Assembly: GCF_001949145.1 (NCBI RefSeq)
Contig: NW_019091537.1
Location: 122,001 to 186,000, forward strand
Direction: 5' to 3'
DNA: 64,000 nucleotides
Source: Acanthaster planci
Taxonomy: Eukaryota > Echinodermata > Asteroidea > Valvatida > Acanthasteridae
Of the stretch, positions 47,533 through 58,942 are shown one piece after another; within the stretch, counting starts at the first letter, position 1, and the number at the start of each line of letters is the position of its first letter. Made by a program: the position numbers and the translations under genes. The notes beneath the pieces were generated by a model. That model worked only from the letters and a program-made list of their open reading frames with translations, made no database searches and was not told where the DNA came from.

Positions 47533-47672
47533 TACTTGGCTCCACCACGCCCAGTTGGACTACTTGGCTCCACCACGCCCAGTTGGACTACTTGGCTCCA
47601 CCACGCCCAGTTGGACTACTTGGCTCCACCACGCCCAGTTGGACTACTTGGCTCCACCACGCCCAGTTGGAC
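47533..47672. repeat. 28-bp minisatellite, five copies
   Basis: Unit TACTTGGCTCCACCACG + CCCAGTTGGAC, five copies head to tail without differences that I can see. The array is GC-rich in an AT-rich area. Because 28 is not a multiple of three, an open frame through it reads successive copies in rotating phases. The apparent + strand protein of 89 residues is a by-product. Confidence 0.95.
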
Positions 47673-48339
47673 TGCTTAGATAGTTGGAACTGAGGGAGCA
47701 ATAGTGCAGCCCTAAGTTAAGAAGTGGGACAAATGGTATGGAGTGCAATTTGTACGTGTACATCAACATTCATGAAACAAAATTTATGGAGCACAAGAAC
47801 TCACAAAATTAAGTCAAGTTAAATTTTGTTATGTACAAATATACTCTAAAACCTGTCCATATTTCCAACAAATGGGAATTAATGCGAAGAAATTTTGATA
47901 AAGCATAACAATTGTCAACAAACTTTGCACATATTGCAGTGGGTTCAACATTTGTGAATAAAAAAAGAAACCTTTTATAATGAAAATGTAAAAAAAACTA
48001 AGGATAGGGGCGTAAAAAAGAATTCTTGTTAAAGGAGAATCTTGTATTTAAAGTGCTGTTATTAACGAGGTTGGACTGTCATGACTGAACGGGTAGGCCT
48101 ATAAAAACTTGTCACACACCTACTGACCTACTTGAAAGTTAAAAACATAACTTCTGTCTTCAGTGGATAATGAAGAAAATTTCAAAGAATTCAGAGTTGC
48201 AGAGCTACGTGTACTTAGATGCCAGTTCACATTTTTATTCAAGTGGATTGTGAAGGAAGTTTCATGTCACAAAGCATTTATGCCAAAAAGTTCAACAAAA
48301 TCCCCACGTCCAATTTTGTGAGATTTGAGCTGTATGCTA

Positions 48340-48560
48340 ATGTTGTTGATGACGTCACAACGCGCTGGCCTAACGGACCATTCACAAAATAGCACAAGCA
48401 TGCCGAGTCGGAGCGGCACAGGTGCGCCGGTGACTTTTTCCCGAGAGGCGTAATGTGCATTGTGCTGTTTCCATGTGGTCATTGCCACTGAACGTGGTGG
48501 AGAGTTTCTGTCCCCAGTGGTAATCCGCTCGCTCTAAATGCCTCAAACCGTGGTATACTG
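48340..48560 (+). promoter_or_regulatory. CpG-rich patch with a perfect CRE; possible alternative promoter
   Basis: TGACGTCA at 48350-48357 is a perfect cAMP-response-element palindrome. It is followed by ACGCGCTGG, GTCGGAGCGGCACAGG and GCGCCGGTGAC, the most CpG-dense stretch between 19 and 52 kb. It lies 3.6 kb before the large exon at 52181. An ATG at 48400 opens a 17-codon frame. A promoter for that gene is possible, but a GC-rich repeat remnant is equally so. Confidence 0.3.
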
Positions 48561-48996
48561 TTACAAAACAAGGCTGGATTATCTCCACTATTGAGAGTGA
48601 AAAAATATCGGTAATGCCCAGCAGCTCAGTCTTTTGTGCCGAGCACGGTCTTTTGTTATAAAACCCGACTCTTTTGTCCCAGTTCCGGGCTCCCCGGCTC
48701 TACATATAAAGCCTATGTACATGTATGATGTACTCGAAAACGGTCGCCCGGCAGGTAGTGAATAAAATAAAGACCCACGTACACAAATGAAATTACTCTT
48801 TTGTGTTTCAGTGAACTTTTTTTTTAATATTTGATTTCTTATTTTATCTGTATTTTGGGCCCCTTTTCGGTTTTATGCTCTGCTCATTTGCAAAAGTTGA
48901 TTTAATCCAAGGCATTTTACATACATGTACCGTACCTTACCTCACTATTAGATTGATTTATGCACAACAAAGTGCTAGATTTTTTATGCTTTGCTG

Positions 48997-49084
48997 TCAA
49001 AGACTTCCAACTCCTTAGACAATTTATTGTCTCATACATGTCAAAGACTTCCAACTCCTTAGACAATTTATTGTCTCATACATG
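48997..49084. repeat. Perfect 44-bp tandem duplication
   Basis: Two identical adjoining copies of a 44-bp unit (TCAAAGACTTCCAACTCCTT, then AGACAATTTATTGTCTCATACATG). Each unit holds the hairpin AGACAATTTATTGTCT. Perfect identity suggests a recent event. Confidence 0.95.
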
Positions 49085-49770
49085 TAAGTATACACGTATA
49101 CTGTATGGCAGTAAACCAGTCAGCAAACTTATTGCTAAACTGTTTTAACAAGATCAAATTTGGAGTTCAAAATGTGAACATGAAAATATGCAAACTGAAT
49201 AGTGTCTTCCTGGATTTACATCACACTAACAGCGCCCTCACTTGTCTGGAAAAGCTTGGTCAGTTTTTAATTTAAAAAGTGCACTGTACAGTTTGTACAT
49301 TGTACATTGGAACTCCTAAATGATTTCAAAAGGGTTCATCTGTTGAAGAAGGCTTGATCGTGCACAAAAAGTGATTCTAAGAAAAATTTTGTTGCATTGT
49401 TCCTTTAAGCCTGGGTCATTACATACCTGTACCCGTACATGTACAGGTATATGAATATGTGGCAACAGTAACATGTGCTTTTACAAACATTCATGAGATG
49501 ACACATGAAAAACTAAATTACAATAACAGTAGCCCCAAAACTTTCAAGTACTGGTGGCTGTCTGTCTTGCTTTAAAGTCAAATGTCAGGAAGATCACAGG
49601 GTTATATTTCAGGAGTGTAATGAACATGCTGGGTGTAAACTGAATCATATTCAACAAACATATGGTAATGTGAGCTGTAAAAAGTGCATGCATGTTTACA
49701 GGGTGTAGGTTCTGTATTAGTACAGGTTTGGTGTAGTGTACATTTACTGTACAGGTGGTGAAATTTTCAC

Positions 49771-49875
49771 TGTACGTGTACATGTACCGGTACATGTATG
49801 TGTACAGGGTCACTTACATTGTACTTAATGTACATGTATGTACATTGTACACATTACATGTACATGTACATGTAG
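49771..49875. repeat. Compound cluster of TACATGTA, ACCGGT and GTAC palindromes
   Basis: Within about 100 bases, CATGTACCGGTACATGTATG, TGTACATGTATGTACATTG and an uninterrupted (ACATGT)n stretch of about 20 bases occur. It is the densest mixed cluster of the two palindromic words in the window. Confidence 0.8.
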
Positions 49876-50228
49876 GTGCAAGGTGAGCACATTGGGACTT
49901 ACAGCTTACACCTTTGGGGTGCTTGCATTTATGAACACTGCTGCGCATGGTGTAAGCATACTTGTTGCATGTGCATGAATGGAGTTAATGAATGTACATG
50001 TACGTGAATTGGCAAATTATGTAAATCTGTGGTGTATTCATATGAGATGAAGGGGTTCCACGCACAAGTAGTCCATTGATTATATCAACATTATCACTAG
50101 TCATTTGCAGCGGCCCCCGCCATTGGTAGTAAGCTTTGTGGTAACAGCTGGTATACTAGTCATGAAACAAAATATATAGGGAAACTGACCAGGTACTTTC
50201 ATGTAATTATAAAGATGAACAAAAAAAT

Positions 50229-50302
50229 TGACTGGAGCGGGATTTGAACCTCTGGAATACCATGCTGTCACTCTACTGATACCAAATGAGCTATGGGACC
50301 CC
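50229..50302 (-). mobile_element. tRNA-derived SINE head, third family (copy 1)
   Basis: On the minus strand, TAGCTCATTTGGTATCAGTAG resembles an A box, and AGAGGTTCAAATCCCGCTCC holds a B box. The segment between them has TATTCCAGAGG, as in the next copy. Cloverleaf pairing is poor, so this is a SINE head, not a tRNA gene. Confidence 0.6.
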
Positions 50303-50570
50303 TCGTTCAGTCGAGATTGTTACCACATGTGGGCATAGAAACCTGTCCCTACTAGTACAACAATTTTTGTCCAAATTTATCTTCAAATTATCTTTAAATT
50401 TCCCAAGTTGGAAATGACGAATTTTAAATCCCATCAGTACAAATGTGTTCTAGAACTTCTGGTTTATGTCTGTGGTCAGATTTTTTTGTGCAGCCAATGA
50501 AATTTTTGCAATTGAAGTTTTTCGTCAGTGTTTTTTGTTCTGTGTGCTTCAACGTTTTAAGAAAAGCACA

Positions 50571-50650
50571 CCAACTGGAGCGGGATTTGAACCTGCGACC
50601 TCTGGAATACTGCACTGGTGTTCTACCAACTCAGCTAGATTTGGGTCGGC
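50571..50650 (-). mobile_element. tRNA-derived SINE head, third family (copy 2)
   Basis: On the minus strand, the A box is TAGCTGAGTTGGTAGAAC and the B box GCAGGTTCAAATCCC, with GTATTCCAGAGG between them. It shares CCCGCTCCAGT past the B box with the copy at 50229. Acceptor ends do not pair, so a functional tRNA is unlikely despite the good internal promoter boxes. Downstream on the minus strand, the sequence GTGTGCTTTTCTTAAAACG may be the SINE body. Confidence 0.65.
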
Positions 50651-51518
50651 ATGTTTCTGTATTTCTGCATGGTTATTTTGAAAAAAAAAAACAATCCGGC
50701 TTACTCTCTGCTTGATAGAAAAGCAGACACTAGTGAAGTCATGCAGTTAGAATGATTATAGATATTTTCATGTTAAGCAAGGCATTTACAACTGAAATTA
50801 CATGTACATGTACGTCTTCAAGTTCGTGTGATGTTGGCATGATGCATGTGCCGTCTATTAACCAAGAAACTTTACCGTAATTCTTAAAACTCTAGAGCAA
50901 ATGAAGCTTACGTGCCAATCAGAGTTGTGATCCTGCAGATAAAGCCAGATTAGATTTGGCATTTTTCAGTCTCAAAGGGGTTGCGAGTGGGAGAGGGCTA
51001 GTTTATGGTGTCAGAGTGTGCTTGGTATAGATTACTTTCCATTAGCATTGCCAGCAAACAGTTTAGCACAGCACAGTGTGACAGTTTGAGAAGACAATTG
51101 CTAGCTTATTTGAGCGGCTTGCAAGTGCCATACCGGTACACATGTACATGTTAACCTACTAACCTTTGAGAGCCTAAGACTTGTCCTCAATCATCCAAAA
51201 TGCACAGCACAGTCTTTCAAGGGGCTGCAACTCCCTTGTGAAGAAATAAGTCCTGGAAGATCCTGTAAAAACCTGCAGGTGGATTATGAAGGATCTTGGC
51301 AGTTTTAACCATTTGTTATTATGGTCGTTGTCTATGCATTGTATTGTGCTGTAGGGCCACGGATTGTGGGCTCCCACATTTGATTCCTAATGGGCTTCTG
51401 ATTCCAGTACATGTACATTGTATATCCCTTGAAAATTCTTTTACTGGCTTAATTAATTTTTTGGTTTTTTGCCCTGCCCAACGTGAATTTCAAAACTGCA
51501 TGCTCATCTGATTCAAAC

Positions 51519-51762
51519 CAGCCAGCCGACACCAGCAAGCTCGGTGGTCCAGTGGTTAAGACGTCTGCACTAGAAAGCAGGATGTCTTGGGTTTTAGTCC
51601 CACCTGAGTACCCTTTCAAGTGTTTTTTTCCTCAAGCCTTCAGAGGCATACACTGAGCATGCACTGTTGAAATACACATCGGAAAGGGCAAAAATCCAAA
51701 ATTAATTTGCATCTCCCCGGCGCAAATCCATCCTTGAAATAATTTTACTGGCTTGCCGGTCG
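51519..51762 (+). mobile_element. tRNA-derived SINE of the 13.2-kb family, copy d
   Basis: The A box lies in GGTGGTCCAGTGGTTAAG and the B box in GGGTTTTAGTCCCACC. The body has ACACTGAGCATGCACTG, and the tail has AAGGGCAAAAATCC, TTTGCATCTCCCCGGCGCAA and CTTGAAATAATTTTACTGG. These match the tails of copies a and b at 13.2-13.6 kb, so the whole element is conserved apart from a changed body. Confidence 0.8.
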
Positions 51763-52180
51763 ACGTCGGTATCCACACATGCTTCATTGGTTACTGTTCT
51801 TTGTTGTTGGTTGATATTCAGTGAGTGAGATTGACGTAGGTTTAACTGGATAAATATTTAATTGATCACAGCTTCCGGCGTCATGAAAAGGAGAGGAAGT
51901 TGTATCAGTTTTTTGTTTAAGTATTGAAAAGGTGCAGCAATTAGGAGCTGTGCATGATTGCAATGTGATGGAGTTGCATCAGGCTGACTTTTTCCCAACA
52001 ATACAGATTATGCAGAACACACTTCAATTGATTTGCAGCAACAAGAAATGGTTACATTGCATCATCAAATGTGTCTATTTTGACATATGGATACAAATGT
52101 AAACCCAGCTTTCTTCCGTTAAGATTACCAGTCCGTGCTCACTTATTTCCTCAGTTGTGTATTGGTTTTGTTACTTCCAG
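51763..52180 (+). other. Intron end before the large exon
   Basis: No coding signal. It ends in TTGGTTTTGTTACTTCCAG, a good 3' splice site. Confidence 0.6.
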
Positions 52181-54014
52181 ATCCCAGTAAAATGTGCCAC
52201 AGCAGGAAATAGTAAAGTCTCCAATGGCAGCATGGTCACCAATCACGATTCACCCTCCCCAAGGAAGGACACCAGAGCTCCCCATGGCTCATCTGGACTT
52301 CACAGCCCGACCAACAATCGGAGGACTTCTCAGTCGAATTATGACACGCTCCACGTCGATGTGGAACTTGCCAACCGCCGCTTTGGGACAGTGTCCCCTG
52401 GCCGACGTTGTTTATCCGATTCGAAGCTCAGTGTCCGCAAGAGGCAGAAGAACATCCCAGCCTCTTCGGCTCACAAAAGGAAACTAGAGTTCCCACCATC
52501 AGTGTCGCCCCCGTCAAAACGGAGGCGATCAGAGGGAGCGAGCAGTTCCAGCTTGCCAGGGTCACCTTTGCTGCAAAGAGATGCCTCTGGAAAGCATGTG
52601 GATCACAACCAGAACTTCAAGGAAGTCAGGGAAAGTAGCAGTGGTAGAACTATATGTAATTCTGTGAGTGGAGGGGTGGAGTATAAATCCGAGCACAGCA
52701 TCGGCTACAGGAGGGCCTCTGCGCAGATTGCAACATTCTCGGAGGCAATGCTGGCAAGCCCACGGAAGCATGTGACGACGCTGCAGCCAAAGAATACAAC
52801 AGTGACTTTGATGAGCCACAAACTGGAGATTCCGGATGGTTGTGGAAACAATCACCTGTCAGAGACCAAGAAGAAGATCCCAGCTCTTGAGAATTTATCC
52901 GAATTACCGTGTAACAAGAAAGGTACAGAGAAGACAACCACACCTAGTACACCCGACAGTTTGTCAGATGACATTAGTGACAAATTCCTCAAAGTCGATA
53001 ATGACATACTATTCAAGAAGGAGTCTGCAATAGACATTGTTGTGACAGACTGTGACGGAGTGCCACAAAGTACCGAGGCTCAGTGTAAGGAAGGTCTGAG
53101 GAATAGTGCTCTTTCAGAGACTCCAAATTTTCCTGGTGAAAAGGAGAGCCCCTCAGATACACACTTCAAGTTCGTGCCGTCAGATAGCTATGAAGATGAG
53201 TCCTCAGTGTTCACCGAGGATTCCAACACGACAGATGACAGTGCCCCAAAGGATGTAGCAAGTACTAAATCAAAGAAGCAGTATACAAAAAAGAAGTGGC
53301 AAGACGTGCAGCCAAGGGCACCTCGGAAACGCCGCATCGCCAGCCTGACTGCTGAGACCAAAGTGCACCTGCTCTATGAGAAGGACGAGGTGGAAGGACC
53401 TAAGAAGCATGCTGGCACCAAGAGTGCCAGGAAGAACTCTGATGCCGTTAGCCCAGGGATGGGTGTTCCAGTGACTCTGGCTGCGACAACTCCAAACCAG
53501 GGTACAAGAACGACACCCTTCACGTCATGCAAACACCAAGTTGTCGCACAGTCAGGTGCCTCCATGCCCTGCACTGACTGTGTGCAGCTTTATTACTCTC
53601 TCTCCCTGAAGCAAACCCAGGAGCAAGACGGACCAATAAATCTGGACCTCAAGGACCAGAACTGCAGTTCTTGCTCATGTAGTAAGGGTCGTTGTTCGTC
53701 ATGTGTAGCCCCATCCAGAACAACGGACCCTCGGGGTCGTTGCAAAACCATGAACGAAAATAACCACCAGGCCCCGGTGGTACACAGCCCAATGTCGGCC
53801 CCGGTTGTCAGCTCCTCCAAGAGACCTACGTTGGTTCCAACCAACATGAGGAGAGCCACAGTGGACGCAGCTGAGTGCCAGAAGTTGACGTCGTTTCTGA
53901 AGAGCCCCCTGATGCTCAGAATGTCCAGACATTCCACGGACGTAGAGAGTGCCCCAAACGGCATGCCAGGATTAGTCGATGAAACATTGGAGCAACTTTC
54001 CCTTTTACAAACAG
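52181..54014 (+). CDS. Large internal exon of a basic, Ser/Pro-rich nuclear-type protein (possibly BAHD1-like)
   Basis: The 1834-nt exon has acceptor TTACTTCCAG and donor GTAAAC and is open throughout: phase 0 at its start, one base over at its end. It encodes 611 residues, largely disordered. Visible features are basic clusters (KLSVRKRQK, PSKRRRSEG), many SP/TP sites, an acidic stretch (DSYEDESSVFTEDSNTTDD), and PRAPRKRRIASLTAET then KVHLLYEKDEVEG at about residues 377-404. A cysteine cluster NCSSCSCSKGRCSSC lies near residue 493. The PRKRR-[IL]-ASL-[TN]-AE motif resembles one I know from BAHD1, a heterochromatin protein with a C-terminal BAH domain. No BAH domain is visible in this window, so the assignment is tentative. 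The start codon is upstream, perhaps at 18447. An in-frame ATG at 52157 lies in intron sequence before the acceptor. Confidence 0.85.
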
Positions 54015-56956
54015 GTAAACAGTTGATAGAAAATGACATATACGTTACTCATCTTGTGCTATTTCTGGATCGTAATAGACCCTATTCATGTTGAGGCCAT
54101 TTTTTATCTTATTTCCCAACTCTGTTTTATACATGTATATATTGCAAGCTGTCGATTAGGATGGCACCGGACTGTTTTCAATTTCGGTGTGTTCCAAGCC
54201 TCCCTTTCAATAATTTTCAAAATCTGGCGAGGTGCAATTCTTTGTGTTCAATCATTAATTTGAAATTATTCGTCAGAGTACACAGGTGCAAGTTTGTCTT
54301 AAAATTTTATATTATTGCTTTCATTCGTACTCTCAACAATCAAAAATGAAGGGTTACATGTAACCTCGCTTTCAAGTTAAATATGGCTGGCCCCGTGAAT
54401 AAGGTCTATTGCTTCACAGCTGCAGTTCATGCATTGTTATTAACCCCTATTCCGTGTTTGCTAGGGCATGGCCTTAGTCCTATCTGTAGCACATGTGGGG
54501 ATGATTTCATGTCTAATTGAATCCTAAATTTATGCATGGCTGAGCATTTACTGTAAGCAACACAAAATCTAACCCAAGACCTTGACACATTGCATCCTTT
54601 TCAACCAGACACACTTTTTTGGCATTCATCCTCATTCCTCCAAAATTTTCCTAAATTGCTGGGAGGATTTTGGAGGATTGAAGGTGGGTCAGGTTAAATT
54701 GCAAGTCCAGACAAATGCTTCACTGTGTTCTGTTGTGCTTAACCTGTACTCAACTGCTTTTAAGGGACAAAAATTGCATAGTGGTAAATGTTCAACCAGC
54801 AGTGTGGTAGACCTGTGCTTGCTGAATCCAGTCAAATCCAGCATAATTTGTAAAAACCCAACACCTTCCTTTTCAATGTCTTGGTGAATTCAGGAAGTCG
54901 TGCACTTTTCCTCATACATGTACAGTACATGTACATGTAGGGCTTGGTTGACATGCGTGCAATGAGCCAAGTCCATGTGGCTGCACAGTTTGGGAAGGAT
55001 TCAGGAAGTGTTCTGGTAGAAGTACCCAGGAAGTATACTGTGTGTACGTGTAGGCACTAGACAGGATTGGGCCTTCTGAACATACATGTAGGTGTACTAG
55101 TTGCGTCAGAACCAGGTCCCAAAATACACACCCGGCCACTCACGTCTGGAAATGATTCCAAACTATGCGACTGGGTACCCCTCACAAGCATTGAAAGCCA
55201 CCACTGCCAGTCACATCTCAATGAAAAGGAAAGTTTTTGTGAAGGTACATGTATATGTTCTGATATTTTTAGAAAGCACACGGTACATGTATACATATAC
55301 ATGTACATGTATGTGGGGCCGGTGCTGGCCAGTGCTAGCCAGCCTTTCAAATCACGGGTTGGCAAATGGAATGAATATGAGGCTTGCTGGCAGGCACAAA
55401 AAAAATGGGGAACAAACTGTGGAACAAAAGTACTGGAAAGATGGACTTGCATGTACGATTCATTTTCACAGAGCCTTTCACAGTTTAGCTACAGTATGAT
55501 TGTAATTTTGTAAGTTTTTCAAAAGAACATTGAAATACTTGAACTCAGCGTGGTCTGTAAACCCGTACTTTCCTCCCGTTTTATTTCAAACATCAATATG
55601 TACCTGTACATATGGACTGGTATGTTTGTAGAGTTGCCCCGCATTCTTTTGCTCCTCATTGAGCTCATCCATCCTGCGCACAAACAGCTGGCTGTTAAAC
55701 TTTTTCTAGCGACAACTCTAACACATGTACATTTACATACATGTACATCTGTGGTCATTGTAAATGGTAATGCATACTTTCTCATTCATCACTGACAGAG
55801 ACAAACAGATGGTTAGTAATTTTTCACAACTGCTTTGTACCAGAAGGTTGTTTAAAAGAGTGTTTTGGAAAAGACAGAATTGGATGCCATTTATGGTCTT
55901 ACACTTTACAGCATGGGACCTGTAAGGTACCGGTACCTACATGTACCGGGGGAGCCCCTGTAGATGATCTGAAAGAATGACAACAATATTAATCATGCCT
56001 GATTTTTAGGAATACCGAGAGCCTAAAATCGTGAGTGAACCGAATTTAAAAGTGTACATGTAGTTGAATTCAAAACAGCTGCTTTTTGCCCACACATGTA
56101 CATGTATTTATCTCTTCTGCTTTTCAATATTTGCGTTGTTTTGGTACTAAGATAAAAATTTGTGATACATGTGGGATGTTAAATGCAGTCTGAATTTTCC
56201 CTTAGTTGCCAGAGAGATTTACTGTCACTTGCCCATCTTGTGATTTACACGTACATGTAGAATCCCCTGTGCTATACATGATGTATCTTTATTTGCATTC
56301 AGTGGCTTGCTTTCCTATCTGGCTGAATTTCCTAAGGTTTCACTGGACTGAATTCCATTATTCCCCGATGGTGATGATGCTGTTTGTACTGGTATGTGTG
56401 TGTGGGGGGGGAGGGAAAGGGTAGTGGCTGTAACCAGATTAGTCTGTCAGGATTGAATCCCATGTGAAGCTTCTGAAGCCATGCTTATTACACAGAATTT
56501 GGAAAGGATTGTGTCTAGGCCTGAGCAGTACTGACTGCATTCACCATAGTCAGTAGCATGGTACTGGTACAAGCGTGCATGACCACACGTGCACATATGC
56601 ACGTCAGTCAGAAACCGTCCACACATTGTCAGTGCACATCACGAGCACTTTTAAGTCAACAAATGTGGAACCTATACATTGTAATTGTGTACCCATGCAT
56701 TATGGGCAAAACAGTTACTGGGATTGGGAAAACGGGAGCTTTAACTGTCAGGAAATTTGGCATTTTATTCAAGGAAAACAAGCTTTGCCATAGAGCTTGC
56801 AAAGGAGTGGCCAAGTCACCATATCCTGTCCAGTTTGGACCAATTCCAGTTTGTCTTTAGCCTATCCATTACATGTACCATTGTTTATTTTGTCAGCTGA
56901 TAATGTATTCAGGTACATGTATACCAAATGCATGTTGGTAGCTTTTATTTTTACCC
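54015..56956 (+). other. Intron-like stretch after the large exon
   Basis: Begins GTAAAC. No exon is supported. At about 54628-54680, CCTCCAAAATTTTCC and GGAGGATTTTGGAGG form an inverted pair, related to the hairpin at 56957. ACATGT and ACCGGT palindromes are dense, for example near 54918, 55290 and 55930. Confidence 0.5.
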
Positions 56957-57017
56957 ATTAACCCTAACCCTCCTCAATCCTCCAACAGGTGAAGGATTGA
57001 GGAGGGTTAGGGTTAAT
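56957..57017. repeat. Perfect 25-bp hairpin with CTAACCC arms
   Basis: Left arm 56957-56981 (ATTAACCCTAACCC, then TCCTCAATCCT) pairs perfectly with 56993-57017, leaving an 11-base loop. The telomere-like CCCTAA occurs only about twice per arm, so this is not a telomeric array. Related pieces (CTAACCC with AATCCTCC or GGATTGAAGG) occur at 23.1, 23.9, 42.15 and 54.65 kb. Confidence 0.85.
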
Positions 57018-57560
57018 ATGGACCCCTCCAGCAGCTTCAGTCACCACACACATTTTTTGTTGCACCAGTGAACAGTTGTTATATTTATACAAATCTAATT
57101 TTCTAAGGACAGAAAATTGTTGGAAAAAGTATATACCGGTAAATTTCTTTTCTGTCAAAAATGGCAGGATTCCAGGCAGAAAGATTTCACAGATACCGTA
57201 CATGTAGTTTGTCAATGTTATTTATATGTACAGTAAGATTCGACCAATGATGCTTTACCTTTAAAAACTCTTGCCCACAAAGCACAGGCCCTTTACACAG
57301 AGGGCAAACATGTACCGTAACTTACAAATGATGGACCATCAAAAAGAGCAAAAACCTTGCATTTGCTTTCTCCGTGGCCCTTTTTAAAGTGAAAACATGG
57401 AGGGCCGACACCTTTGTACACATACCGGTATGTGCCAGTATCAATGCACCTCTACAACCAGCTACGTATAGTATCCCTACAGTAGGAGTGGTTTTGTTGG
57501 CCAGATCATCTGGATTGAGTTGTAGAGACTTTAGCCTTTTTGGTGCCCATCATATGGGGT
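57018..57560. other. Noncoding stretch
   Basis: Nothing is recognised apart from ACCGGT palindromes near 57134 and 57424. Confidence 0.4.
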
Positions 57561-57812
57561 CAGTTCGTAAGTCCGACGCCTCATACATGTAGGTCCGATG
57601 CCTCAATAAGTCCGAAAAATGCCTTAAAAAAAGTCTGTACATACATGTATGTAAGTCTGACGCCTCAAATGTCTGATGATTGTTTATTTGTTTATTTTGG
57701 CCTATACTGGTAGATCCTACGAATCATTAGTCAGATGCCTCGTAAGTCTGAAATTTTCGACTTTTGAGGCATCGGACTTATGAGGCGTCAGACTTACGAT
57801 ACGGACCTCATA
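57561..57812. repeat. Interspersed direct and inverted copies of a (A)AGTCYGAYGCCTCA word
   Basis: At least six copies of a 15-17-base word occur in 250 bp: GTAAGTCCGACGCCTCAT, GGTCCGATGCCTCAATAAG, GTAAGTCTGACGCCTCAAA and AGTCAGATGCCTCGTAAG, then inverted TTGAGGCATCGGACTTATG and TGAGGCGTCAGACTTACG. The last part can fold into a long hairpin. No gene is present. Confidence 0.8.
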
Positions 57813-58942
57813 CATGTACATTGTACAATGCAGAGTGCATGTTAGTTCTCCACTACTACTGAACACGTGCACCAGTACGTAAAATTTCGTAACATGAGCA
57901 TGTACGTGTACATGGAGGTAGATAAAATTGGGTGTACATGTACATATACACGGACTGGCTTGAATTGATTTGTTCATGAGCAGAGTGGCATTTCCCCATT
58001 GTATTTTTGATACACGCTAAGTGAGGACAAAGTGGGAATCAATGTCTATTGTAGCACTGTTTTCCCATCTATGCGCACTTCAGTCGTACTCAAACTTACT
58101 GTACACAACATGCAGGGCCCACACATGGACATGTGCACCACTCGTTTTTTGATTCGGTAGCAGAGGGCCAGCTGTCCATGAAAAGTACAGTGTGCAGTTG
58201 TTTGTGTGTGCACTGTGAATGCAAATGAATTAAGCACGTGGTGCTGGTCTATATTTAGGAACAGTGTTGCTTCATCAATGTAGTTTGACATTCGGGGTTC
58301 AGTAGGACCACCTGCACCTCAGTGATGATTGTTCGAGACCCTGTGATGCATTGTAAGGTACAGTGTACCCCTACATGCACATCACTAGTCAGCCATATTA
58401 AATTGAAAGTGAGGTGAACCTAAGAATAAGATTGAGAGCAATGGAAAAAAAGATCCTTCCTGTTAATTTTATTTACATGTACTGGTACTGGTAGGAAGAT
58501 GAATAATTTGAAATCTTTAATGTTTTAAGCAACATTGACAAAAACAACTAAAAGTGAGGCATGGAAACTTAAATAGTCTGGCAGCACAGCCCATTCCATT
58601 GAACAGCTTTCAGTGCATTCGGGGAGCATGATCAAAAATGGCTGCCTTTATGAATAAGGTCCGTTGGTGACACAAGTTATGAGAATTTCCGAAGCGAGGT
58701 TTTGTAAATGGACACTCCAATGCATGCACGCTGTATGTACGTGCCGGTATCTGTGGGGTCTGTTACTTCTAGCGTACCGTTACATGTACATGCATGTACT
58801 GTACGGTACATCCTTCGCTGATGACACATTTGTGGCCTGTGATGTACAATGTGACCCCTTTCAATATGTAGTCATGCATGATTGTATAAGTTAATTGAGA
58901 AGCAGGTACCATAAGGTTCACCAATTCATCACTCATTTCCAG
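57813..58942. other. Noncoding stretch
   Basis: No exon is supported. It has many ACATGT palindromes, and AAAGTGGGAATC near 58030 matches the TTCCCA-type element ends. Confidence 0.4.

Noticed and set aside
50571-50650. Functional tRNA gene
   Set aside because: A and B boxes are good but acceptor and T stems do not pair, and a related copy lies 340 bases away; it is a SINE head.
52157-52180. ATG at 52157 as the start of the large protein
   Set aside because: It lies in the pyrimidine-rich intron end, just before a strong acceptor; the following eight residues look like translated intron.
56957-57017. Interstitial telomere repeat
   Set aside because: Only two CCCTAA-type units per arm in a hairpin; no array.
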